A stretch of DNA of 12,995 nucleotides from Collinsella sp. (GTDB taxonomy: Bacteria > Actinomycetota > Coriobacteriia > Coriobacteriales > Coriobacteriaceae), in contig DXLY01000050.1 of NCBI GenBank assembly GCA_019414465.1, positions 1-12,995 of the forward strand, given 5' to 3'. The notes under the pieces were generated by a model that did not search any database, was not told the DNA's origin, and worked only from the letters and a program-made list of their open reading frames with translations. Below, in pieces: positions 1 to 5,679 of the stretch (positions are counted from its first letter, which is position 1; each line of letters starts with the position of its first letter). The position numbers and the translations under genes are program-made.

Positions 1-494
1 AAAAGGCCACGGTGAGCAACGACACCGCCGGTACGACCGAGAACACCAACAATGGCGGCCAGACCAACAATAACAACAACCAGGGCGGCAACACGCCGGC
101 TCCCGCACCGCAGCCTGCCCCCACGCCCGCTCCGGCTCCCACGCCTTCAGCACCGAGTCAGTCTGTTGATGGTGGCTCCGTTGTTTCGCGCGCCTACAGC
201 AAGCTCGGCTATGCGTATTCTTGGGGCGGCATTGGACCGAACAGCTTTGACTGCTCCGGTTTTGTAAGCTATTGCCTCACGGGACGCTACTGCCGTCTGG
301 GCACCACGGTCGACTTCATGGGTTGGACCCGTGTGTCCGATCCGCAACCCGGCGATGTTGTGGTTAACTCCTACCATACCGGCATTTATATCGGTAATGG
401 TCAGATGATCCATGCTTCCGACTACAAAACGGGCGTCATCATCAGCTCCGTTGCCGCCGGCATGAACAACAATTACATTTTCGTGCGCTACTAA
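1..494 (+). CDS. NlpC/P60 family peptidoglycan hydrolase, C-terminal part (5' end outside window)
   Basis: A cell-wall hydrolase of the NlpC/P60 cysteine-peptidase family, which cuts D-glutamyl-meso-diaminopimelate or similar bonds in peptidoglycan stem peptides outside the membrane. The frame is open to the left edge (codons AAG GCC ACG before the GTG at 12), so the gene is probably truncated by the window and GTG 12 is not convincing as a start. Counting from that GTG, residues 2-28 are rich in Asn/Gly/Thr and 29-50 are a Pro-Ala-Thr linker. The catalytic domain covers about 55-160, with the nucleophile Cys81 in the FDCSGF motif, His122 in YHTGIYIG and His134 in MIHAS. This linker-plus-hydrolase layout suggests a secreted protein with an N-terminal signal peptide and perhaps a coiled coil, both outside the window. 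It ends in TAA and is followed by a strong terminator. Confidence 0.88.
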   Translation, partial: KATVSNDTAGTTENTNNGGQTNNNNNQGGNTPAPAPQPAPTPAPAPTPSAPSQSVDGGSVVSRAYSKLGYAYSWGGIGPNSFDCSGFVSYCLTGRYCRLGTTVDFMGWTRVSDPQPGDVVVNSYHTGIYIGNGQMIHASDYKTGVIISSVAAGMNNNYIFVRY

Positions 495-517
495 TTTATT
501 ACTGCAGCGAACGAACG

Positions 518-557
518 TGGGCCTCGCGATCTTGAGTCACGAGGCCCATTCTTTTTT
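518..557 (+). terminator. Intrinsic terminator after the NlpC/P60 gene
   Basis: A perfect 9-bp stem (518-526 with 540-548, TGGGCCTCG and its complement) with a 13-nt loop is followed by TTCTTTTTT at 549-557. It starts 24 nt after the stop codon, as expected for a Rho-independent terminator. Confidence 0.9.
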
Positions 558-580
558 CCCTACCGTTTGCCATAAAATCA

Positions 581-617
581 GGACGGCTATCTAGTATTCA
601 AAACTAGATAGCCGTCC
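581..617. promoter_or_regulatory. Perfect 15-bp inverted repeat upstream of degV (candidate operator)
   Basis: The arms 581-595 and 603-617 are exact reverse complements separated by 7 nt. No T-run follows on the plus strand (AATCAATCAAAAA), so it is unlikely to be a second terminator. It lies just upstream of a consensus -10 that has no recognisable -35, which is where an activator site would sit. Bases 599-613 on this strand match, in 14 of 15 positions, the minus-strand sequence at 2259-2273 upstream of the DUF1836 regulator gene. Operator function is inferred. Confidence 0.55.
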
Positions 618-636
618 AATCAATCAAAAAGATGGC

Positions 637-642
637 TATAAT
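637..642 (+). promoter_or_regulatory. -10 element (TATAAT) for degV
   Basis: An exact TATAAT lies 29 nt before the degV ATG. The hexamers 16-18 nt upstream do not resemble TTGACA, which suggests that the promoter needs an activator or other help. The inverted repeat at 581-617 ends 19 nt before this element. Confidence 0.5.
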
Positions 643-671
643 TGTTGGGGAACAACTAGAAAGGACCCTCA

Positions 672-1538
672 ATGAGCTGGGCACTTATCTCAGATTCGAG
701 CTGCAATCTTCGCGATTGGCAACCGACTGCACCCCGTACCACCTTTGCATTCGCTCCTCTCAAAATTCGAGTAGGGGAGCGCGAATTTGTCGACGACCTT
801 TTGCTCGATGTTCACGAGCTTAATGTTGCCATTCAGTCGGAAGCCAGCGCATCATCGAGCGCCTGCCCAAGCGTGGGGGAGTGGGCTGAGCTCTTTAAGC
901 TCGCCGACAAGACGATCTGCATGCCAATCTCGGAGGGTGTCTCTGGAAGCTATAACGCTGCCGCTACGGCACGCGATATGGTACTTGCCGAGGAGCCCAA
1001 TCGTCAGATTCACCTGGTCAATTCGCGGGCAGCAGGCGGCAAGATGGATCTGATCTTCTTGCTGTTTGATCGTTATCTTGCAAGTAACCCGGACGTTTCC
1101 TTTGAGGACGCCTGCGCTTACTTCGACAGTCTCGAGCAAAACAGCAAGATTCTCTTTAGCCTGTGTAATTACGAGAACCTTGCAAAGGCAGGACGCATTC
1201 CTAAGGCAGCCGGCGTCATTGCCAACAAGCTCAATATTCGCATTTTGGGCACGGCGAGCGAGGCCGGTAAAATCGAGCTCGTCGGGCACACGCGTGGCGA
1301 AAAGAAGATGCTCAACAAGATCATCGACACCATGGAAGCCGAAGGTTTTACGGGCGGCGAGGTCGTTATCGACCATGTCGAGAATGAGGCAGGCGCCCAA
1401 GCACTTGCCAGCCGAATTGTGGAGCGCTGGCCAGGCTCCAAGACTATCATCATGCCCTGTAACGGGCTAGATTCATACTATGCCGAAATGTATGGGCTCA
1501 TTATCGGCTACGGCATGGGCGTGGCTTCGGGCCAATAA
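672..1538 (+). CDS. DegV family protein (fatty-acid-binding, FakB-like)
   Basis: DegV/FakB proteins bind a fatty acid and, in Firmicutes, present it to the kinase FakA for entry into phospholipid synthesis. The 288-residue length is normal for the family. Visible family features are an N-terminal ISDSSCNL (6-13), ACPSVGEW (64-71, in place of the usual S/T-QPS segment), SGSYNAA (91-97, the acyl-carboxylate-binding Ser region), VNSRAAGG (116-123) and AKAGRIPK (171-178). The C-terminus lacks the usual GPGA/H-x-GPG signature and instead reads CNGLDSYYAEMYG, so ligand handling may differ. The start is set by a ribosome site, AAAGGA, 6 nt before ATG. No fakA-like kinase gene is in the window. The gene is monocistronic, between a putative operator and a bidirectional terminator, and converges on the DUF1836 gene. 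The family is clear; the ligand is inferred. Confidence 0.85.
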   Translation: MSWALISDSSCNLRDWQPTAPRTTFAFAPLKIRVGEREFVDDLLLDVHELNVAIQSEASASSSACPSVGEWAELFKLADKTICMPISEGVSGSYNAAATARDMVLAEEPNRQIHLVNSRAAGGKMDLIFLLFDRYLASNPDVSFEDACAYFDSLEQNSKILFSLCNYENLAKAGRIPKAAGVIANKLNIRILGTASEAGKIELVGHTRGEKKMLNKIIDTMEAEGFTGGEVVIDHVENEAGAQALASRIVERWPGSKTIIMPCNGLDSYYAEMYGLIIGYGMGVASGQ

Positions 1539-1557
1539 CGTCCAACCAAGCAAAAAT

Positions 1558-1602
1558 ACGGGCGGGACAAAGTGGCAGATAGCCCTTTGTTCCGCCCGTT
1601 TT
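1558..1602. terminator. Bidirectional terminator between degV and the DUF1836 gene
   Basis: A 15-bp stem with one G-U-type pair (1558-1572 with 1585-1599) is followed on the plus strand by TTTTAT. On the minus strand it is followed by TATTTTTG, the complement of CAAAAATA upstream. It lies between two convergent stop codons and can serve both genes. Confidence 0.85.
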
Positions 1603-1611
1603 ATACGTCGG

Positions 1612-2223
1612 CTAGCTATTAAACCCATTAAACTTTAGATAGCTCATCAGGTACGCTTTCGAAACGAAGGATGAAACCGCACTGCGCACAAGCAGCGACT
1701 CACGCGTTACCTGATGCGCCGTATCGGGAACCGGCGCCTGCTCGACGGAAAACGCCGAACGAATCGATGCCTCGAGCTGATCGACCACATAATCGAAGGC
1801 CGTCGGGGCATCGTAGCTCAAACGCTGAATGTTAAAGAGTGCCTGCACCGCAGCAATAGGTAGCACCTGCTTAAAGAGGCAGATAGCGATCAGGCGGGCA
1901 ATCTGCTCGCGGCCATATTGCTTTTTGACCGGAGCAGGCACCAGGCCGACCTTCACGTAGTTATTGATCATCGATGGCGTAATGACAGGGTGCTCAACGC
2001 AAATGGACAGCGGCTCCATCCACAGCGCAACATACTCAATGACCTGGTCGCGGTAGAGTGCCACATTGGGCAACTGGTTATAGCGCGGCAGACTCAACGT
2101 ATTGAGTTTACGCACGATATCGGACTGAATGAATGCATCGGGCAGCACCGTGGGCTGAATATCCTCGGGCTTAATGCTTACCGACGAATCGGACATCGGA
2201 ATAACGTGTTTAACGTGGTTCAT
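1612..2223 (-). CDS. DUF1836 family, MerR-like DNA-binding protein
   Basis: A 203-residue cytosolic protein. I assign DUF1836 from the central segment HPVITPSMINNYVKVGLVPAP followed by KKQYGREQIARLI. This resembles the helix-turn-helix plus wing of MerR-type regulators, including the typical 'NNYVK-G-L-P-P-KK-Y' pattern. No effector-binding domain is recognised in the C-terminal half. The ATG at 2223 is chosen because TCCTCC on the plus strand (GGAGGA in the gene) lies 5 nt upstream. The open frame extends to 2385 but has no such site there and would run through the trxB terminator. The gene has its own candidate promoter. The motif upstream of it also occurs upstream of degV, so autoregulation plus control of degV is a reasonable inference, not shown directly. 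Confidence 0.8.
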   Translation of the reverse strand: MNHVKHVIPMSDSSVSIKPEDIQPTVLPDAFIQSDIVRKLNTLSLPRYNQLPNVALYRDQVIEYVALWMEPLSICVEHPVITPSMINNYVKVGLVPAPVKKQYGREQIARLIAICLFKQVLPIAAVQALFNIQRLSYDAPTAFDYVVDQLEASIRSAFSVEQAPVPDTAHQVTRESLLVRSAVSSFVSKAYLMSYLKFNGFNS

Positions 2224-2247
2224 AAAGGTCCTCCGTTCATTTTCTAT

Positions 2248-2253
2248 ATTGTA
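2248..2253 (-). promoter_or_regulatory. Candidate -10 (TACAAT) for the DUF1836 gene
   Basis: TACAAT on the minus strand lies 24 nt before the ATG, and the -35 position is poorly matched. The conserved motif at 2259-2273 falls in the spacer and reaches into the -35 zone, as MerR-type operators do. Confidence 0.4.
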
Positions 2254-2258
2254 TTCTA

Positions 2259-2273
2259 GGTTATCTAGTTTTG
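2259..2273 (-). promoter_or_regulatory. CTAG-containing motif shared with the degV upstream region
   Basis: On the minus strand this reads CAAAACTAGATAACC. The region upstream of degV (599-613, plus) reads CAAAACTAGATAGCC, 14 of 15 identical and in the same orientation relative to its gene. It is a candidate binding site for the DUF1836 protein. Unlike the degV copy, it is not part of a long perfect palindrome. Confidence 0.45.
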
Positions 2274-2290
2274 CATACCACATAGCCGGC

Positions 2291-2337
2291 AAGTAAAAGT
2301 GGTTGGACAACACATTGATGCATCGTCCAACCACTTT
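2291..2337 (-). terminator. Intrinsic terminator after trxB
   Basis: A perfect 13-bp stem (2296-2308 with 2325-2337) with a 16-nt loop is followed on the minus strand by a short T-rich tail (TTTTACTT). It starts 40 nt after the trxB stop and separates trxB from the DUF1836 gene. Confidence 0.75.
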
Positions 2338-2377
2338 GTTTAAAGATAGCAACCTTACATAAGATATATTATCGTAC

Positions 2378-3316
2378 TTATTCACGGAGAAACGCGTATG
2401 CGCTCGTTGCTGCTATGGCTCCGTCCGAAACGGCGGTCACAACCTGGCGTAAACGCTTGGAACGGATATCGCCGGCTGCGAATAAGCCGGGCGTACGGGT
2501 GGCCATCGAATCGTCGGTGACAATGCCGCCGTCAGGAGCCAGATCGACTAGATGCTCAACCAGCTCGGTATGCGGCAGCATCCCCGTAAAGACAAAGATG
2601 CCAAACGAGCCAGGTTCAAATGACTCGGTATGAGTCTCGCCAGATGCATTGTCCTTAAAGGTAATCGTCGTTGGCATGGCTTCGCCCGATAGCTCCACAA
2701 TACTAGTTTGGTACCTAACTGTAATATTGTCCTTTGCGAGTACTTTCTGAACAACACCATCGGGCGCACGAAACTGGTCGCGGCGCAGCACGATGGTCAC
2801 ACTGCTGGCAATGTCGGACAGGAACAGCGCCTCTTCGCATGCCGAATTGCCACCACCGATTACAAAAACCTGCTTGCCGCGGAAAAACATGCCGTCACAT
2901 GTTGCGCAATATGAAACGCCACGACCGCGATACGTATCCTCGCCTGCGAAACCTGCCGGACGCGGCGTGGCACCCATGCAAGCGATAACGCTCGAGGCCA
3001 GCGTATCGCCCATATCGTGATGCACCGTAAACAACGCTGCATCGGCATCGTAATCGATACCCGTAACCATGCTCCATGTAACCTGTGCTCCCAGGCCCTC
3101 TGCATGCTGCTGAAAACGCTCGCCAAGTTCGGCGCCACTCAGGAGCGGGAAACCCGGATAGTTCTCGACCTCATTGGTTGTGGCGATCTGCCCTCCCGAC
3201 ATGCCCTGCTCAATCACGGTCGTCGTCAGGTTGGCACGCGCAGCATAAATGGCGGCAGCATAGCCCGCGGGGCCGCCACCGATAATCGCAACATCGATCG
3301 GCTGATCGGTAGTCAT
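2378..3316 (-). CDS. trxB: Thioredoxin reductase (NADPH, FAD flavoprotein)
   Basis: Reduces thioredoxin with NADPH in the cytosol, feeding ribonucleotide reductase, peroxiredoxins and protein disulfide repair. The 312 residues match the usual low-molecular-weight bacterial form. The FAD-binding GGGPAGYAAAIYAAR is at 13-27 and the redox-active CATC at 137-140. A GGGNSACEEA nucleotide-binding loop at 154-163 and the closing FAD motif GLFAAGDIR (277-285) with QVVTAVSDGAIAA are also present. The ATG at 3316 is preferred because AGAGGAT lies 7 nt upstream; upstream in-frame starts (3358, 3391) lack a comparable site. No thioredoxin gene is adjacent. The gene is divergent from the glycosyltransferase gene across 118 bp and ends in its own terminator. 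Substrate assignment within the TrxB-like family is likely but not proven by sequence alone. Confidence 0.92.
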   Translation of the reverse strand: MTTDQPIDVAIIGGGPAGYAAAIYAARANLTTTVIEQGMSGGQIATTNEVENYPGFPLLSGAELGERFQQHAEGLGAQVTWSMVTGIDYDADAALFTVHHDMGDTLASSVIACMGATPRPAGFAGEDTYRGRGVSYCATCDGMFFRGKQVFVIGGGNSACEEALFLSDIASSVTIVLRRDQFRAPDGVVQKVLAKDNITVRYQTSIVELSGEAMPTTITFKDNASGETHTESFEPGSFGIFVFTGMLPHTELVEHLVDLAPDGGIVTDDSMATRTPGLFAAGDIRSKRLRQVVTAVSDGAIAATSAYAFLRE

Positions 3317-3391
3317 GGAACATCCTCTCGTCGAAACATTGACGTTCTTTGCGCTCATACCCAAATTTACGTGAACGTGACACTCATGCAC

Positions 3392-3397
3392 TACAAT
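3392..3397 (+). promoter_or_regulatory. Possible -10 (TACAAT) for the glycosyltransferase gene
   Basis: TACAAT lies 37 nt before the chosen start, in the trxB-glycosyltransferase divergent gap. No good -35 is visible. If used, transcription would begin after the upstream in-frame ATG at 3396, supporting the start at 3435. Confidence 0.3.
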
Positions 3398-3434
3398 GAT
3401 AAATCCGTATTACAAAGCTGAAGGGGAGTTATCG

Positions 3435-4736
3435 ATGGACCAGGCGCAGACGAGTGACGACGCCCCCCTGCTCACGCACAGCACTCCCCAATCGGAGCAA
3501 ACCACGCTCCTGGCTCAACAAAAACCTCTCGTGACCATCGTGCACGCCTCCGTTGGCTCGGGCCACAAGGCCGCCGCAAATGCGATAGCGCAGGCATTCG
3601 ACCTCATCCGCGGCACCAATGGCATCCCCGAGGATATTGAGATTGAAGTGCTCGATATCCTTGATTTTGGACGTATTAAATTCGACGGCAATAAGACCGC
3701 GGCTTCTTTTACGGGAGCCACGCGCCCCATTTACGACCTGACCTGGCGATATACGCTTACGGGACATCTTCTCTGGGGTGGCGGAACGGCATGGTCGCGA
3801 ATTATGTTCCCCGCCTTCAACGAATATATTCGTAGCCGCAGGCCCATAGCCGTGGTTGCAACGCACATCACAGCAGCCAATGTTGCCGTGGGCGCCCGCG
3901 TAATTACGGGTATCGATTATCCGGTCATCTGCGTACCGACCGACTACGAAGTCGAGGGATGGTGGCCCCACAAGGACACCGATTTATTCTGTGTTGCCAA
4001 CGAATTTATGGCCGAAACGCTGCGTCCGCGCAAGGTGCTCGAGACAAAGATTCGCATTACCGGCATTCCTATTCGCGCCGGATTCGACACGGATTACGAT
4101 CGCGAGGAAGAGCTAGCTAAGTTCAACCTCCCCACCGACAAGACCGTCGTGCTGGTAATGGCCGGTGCCAGCTTGCCTCAACCGTACGTTCGCTTTCGCG
4201 CGGAGATGGACCGCACCCTCCCCTTCCTACGCAGCTTCGAAGACATGCACTTTGTCTTTTTGCCGGGCAAAGACACCGAATATGCCACCCGCCTCAAAAC
4301 GCTCTTCGACGCCATGAAGCTCGAAAACGTCACGGTTCTGGACTATGTCGATGATATGGCAGCGCTTATGCACGGCTGCGACCTGGCAATTCTCAAATCG
4401 GGCGGACTCACCGTCACCGAATGCCTGTGCGCACACCTGCCGATGATCCTGCTGGGCAAGTCCTATGGCCAGGAAAAGGCCAACACCACCATGCTCACCG
4501 GCATGGGCGCCAGCATGCATGTCACCACCGCACGAGAGCTCATCGTGACGTTGCGTCATCTCCACGATCATCCTGAGTCGCTCAAGGCACTGCTCATCAA
4601 CGGCGAAGTACTACGCCGCCCACACGCAGCCGAAGACATAGCCATCGCAACCATGGAGCTCGTAGGCAAACCCCAAAAGCGCAAACGAGCCTTCTGCCGC
4701 TTCTACTGGGGAGGAAAGCCCGCGCATATCCGCTAG
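3435..4736 (+). CDS. GT28-type glycosyltransferase, MGDG synthase / UgtP-like
   Basis: A membrane-associated enzyme predicted to transfer a sugar from a nucleotide sugar to diacylglycerol or a similar lipid, or to a related acceptor. The 433 residues hold an N-terminal MGDG-synthase-type domain with HASVGSGHKAAANAI (37-51, acceptor-side Gly-rich loop) and THITAANVAVG (143-153). The C-terminal GT28-type nucleotide-sugar domain carries MAGAS (242-246) and KSGGLTVTEC (321-330). An N-terminal extension of about 30 residues is rich in Gln/Thr/Ser, and the tail is basic (KPQKRKRAFCRF, 412-423), as in peripheral membrane proteins. ATG 3435 follows GGGGAG by 6 nt; the longer frame from 3396 is less likely. 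The stop codon is followed after 10 nt by a 104-nt hairpin element that may act as its 3' end. The exact sugar and acceptor cannot be told from sequence. Confidence 0.83.
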   Translation: MDQAQTSDDAPLLTHSTPQSEQTTLLAQQKPLVTIVHASVGSGHKAAANAIAQAFDLIRGTNGIPEDIEIEVLDILDFGRIKFDGNKTAASFTGATRPIYDLTWRYTLTGHLLWGGGTAWSRIMFPAFNEYIRSRRPIAVVATHITAANVAVGARVITGIDYPVICVPTDYEVEGWWPHKDTDLFCVANEFMAETLRPRKVLETKIRITGIPIRAGFDTDYDREEELAKFNLPTDKTVVLVMAGASLPQPYVRFRAEMDRTLPFLRSFEDMHFVFLPGKDTEYATRLKTLFDAMKLENVTVLDYVDDMAALMHGCDLAILKSGGLTVTECLCAHLPMILLGKSYGQEKANTTMLTGMGASMHVTTARELIVTLRHLHDHPESLKALLINGEVLRRPHAAEDIAIATMELVGKPQKRKRAFCRFYWGGKPAHIR

Positions 4737-4746
4737 TCGAATGTCC

Positions 4747-4850
4747 GCCGCTCTGCCGGAGCCGCCCTTATATCATTCCATGCTCAAACATTCTCGCTTC
4801 GCTGCGAAACTGCGCGTGGAACGATATAAGGGCGGCTCCGGCAGAGCGGC
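4747..4850 (+). repeat. 104-nt hairpin element 1 (28-48-28), 3' of the glycosyltransferase gene
   Basis: Arms 4747-4774 and 4823-4850 are exact reverse complements over 28 nt. The 48-nt core (4775-4822) continues the pairing: TTCCATGC at 4776-4783 pairs with 4814-4821, including one G-U. A small tip, TCGC/GCGA, closes around 4793-4806. The core in reverse complement is 43/48 identical to the core of element 2 (5135-5182), whereas the arms are largely different apart from GATAT next to the core. The element starts 11 nt after the glycosyltransferase stop. Only a weak T-rich tail follows (GTTTACTT), so it may act as a terminator, an mRNA 3' stabiliser or an RNase III substrate. It is not a terminal-inverted-repeat transposon in the usual sense, because here the arms vary and the inside is conserved. 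Confidence 0.85.
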
Positions 4851-5106
4851 TGCGTTTACTTACTAGCAGCTACTTCGGTATCCCCTCCATTAGAACCTGC
4901 AAAGGTAAAACAGGAAAATATAAATACAGTAAGCCGATGCGACAAAGGCGGTATCCCTTTGCCGCATACTAACTAGAACCTAAAACACATTCCCGGTTAG
5001 GATTTACAAGGATGTAGTCCAGCTAATAGAGAGTCAGAACAACAAACAAGTCGTAATTATATTGATGAGGCCCACCGCGCAAGTCGAAATACATATTCAA
5101 GTATGT
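4851..5106. other. Gene-free AT-richer spacer between the two hairpin elements
   Basis: About 256 bp with no credible ORF on either strand. It holds one smaller hairpin (4937-4948 with 4956-4967, 11 of 12 paired, 7-nt loop) without a T-run on either side. It also holds a short repeat, ACATA-TTCAAG-TATGT (5091-5106), directly before element 2. The rest shows no recognisable RNA gene, promoter or repeat. Together with the elements on each side it makes the longest non-coding stretch in the window (4737-5231). Confidence 0.6.
4937..4967. repeat. Small inverted repeat in the spacer
   Basis: ATGCGACAAAGG (4937-4948) pairs with CCTTTGCCGCAT (4956-4967) with one mismatch and a 7-nt loop. Its sequence is unrelated to the flanking 104-nt elements. 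Function unknown; it could be a remnant or a weak terminator-like hairpin. Confidence 0.45.
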
Positions 5107-5210
5107 GGCCTCTCACCCGGGGCCCACACATATCGTCCCGCGCGCAGTTTCGCAGCGTAGCGAGAATGTTTGAGCACGGGATGATATGTGTGGGCCCCGG
5201 GTGAGAGGCC
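5107..5210 (-). repeat. 104-nt hairpin element 2 (28-48-28), 3' of dut
   Basis: Arms 5107-5134 and 5183-5210 are exact reverse complements (28 bp; 29 if 5106-5211 is counted) around a 48-nt core. The core matches that of element 1 at 43/48 positions in opposite plus-strand orientation, which is the same orientation relative to the upstream gene (dut, minus strand). Changes at 5137/5180 and 5140/5177 are compensatory relative to element 1: C-G replaces T-A and G-C replaces A-T. A further outer pairing, CATATTCAAG (5092-5101) with CTTGAAAATG (5221-5230), 9/10, could extend the stem. The element begins 21 nt after the dut stop. No T-run follows on the minus strand. Confidence 0.85.
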
Positions 5211-5231
5211 AACTCTACATCTTGAAAATGA

Positions 5232-5675
5232 TTAAGCGACGCCGCTGGAGCCGAAGCCTCCGTTGCCTCGGTCGGTTTCGTCTAGTTCTTCTACTTCTAT
5301 GAGGTTGACCGTGGGGACTTCTTGGATGACGAGTTGGGCTATGCGGTCGCCTTTATTGATTTGAATGTTAATGGAGGGATCCAGGTTGATGAGGATAACC
5401 TTGAGTTCTCCTCGGTAGTGGGCGTCGATGAGGCCCGGCGTGTTGACTATAGACAGGCCCTGCTTGATGGCCAAGCCGCTGCGGGGCTGAACGAAGCCGG
5501 CGTAGCCATCGGGCAGGGCGATGGCCAGCCCCGTAGAGACCAGACGGCGTTCGAAGGGCTTCAGGACGCAGTCCTCATTGGAGCGCAAATCCAAGCCGGC
5601 ATCGGTGGGATGGGCGTATTTGGGAAGCTCGACGGTGGGATCGAGACGCTTTATGTTGACGGTAATGTTGGACAT
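5232..5675 (-). CDS. dut: Deoxyuridine 5'-triphosphate nucleotidohydrolase (dUTPase)
   Basis: Hydrolyses dUTP to dUMP and pyrophosphate, keeping uracil out of DNA and supplying dUMP for thymidylate synthesis; normally a homotrimer. At 147 residues it is a standard trimeric dUTPase with all five motifs in order. These are AGLDLRS (26-32), PRSGLAIK (64-71), NTPGLIDAHYRGE (78-90, with the catalytic Asp and Tyr), GDRIAQLVI (109-117) and the C-terminal lid RGNGGFGSSG (136-145). The start is 4 nt after the nrdR stop, with AAGGTGA overlapping that stop, so the two are almost certainly co-transcribed and translationally linked. Both affect the dNTP pool. The transcript would end in hairpin element 2, which starts 21 nt after the stop. 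Nothing looks degraded. Confidence 0.96.
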   Translation of the reverse strand: MSNITVNIKRLDPTVELPKYAHPTDAGLDLRSNEDCVLKPFERRLVSTGLAIALPDGYAGFVQPRSGLAIKQGLSIVNTPGLIDAHYRGELKVILINLDPSINIQINKGDRIAQLVIQEVPTVNLIEVEELDETDRGNGGFGSSGVA

Positions 5676-5679
5676 GGAA

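Noticed and set aside
581..617. 15-bp palindrome as a second terminator of the NlpC/P60 gene
   Set aside because: No T-run follows and a strong terminator already lies at 518-557; operator is more plausible.
632..823. Short plus-strand ORF overlapping the degV start
   Set aside because: It begins at the degV -10 region and runs out of frame through degV; no ribosome site or recognisable protein.
2224..2385. Longer DUF1836 frame starting at 2385
   Set aside because: It crosses the trxB terminator and overlaps the trxB end; a strong GGAGGA is next to 2223.
3317..3391. Longer trxB frame starting at 3358 or 3391
   Set aside because: The extra residues do not match the family start and lack a convincing ribosome site.
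4747..5210. Twin elements read as a MITE/IS with terminal inverted repeats, or as a CRISPR array
   Set aside because: The arms differ between copies while the interior is conserved, no transposase or target duplication is seen, and only two inverted copies exist without regular spacers.
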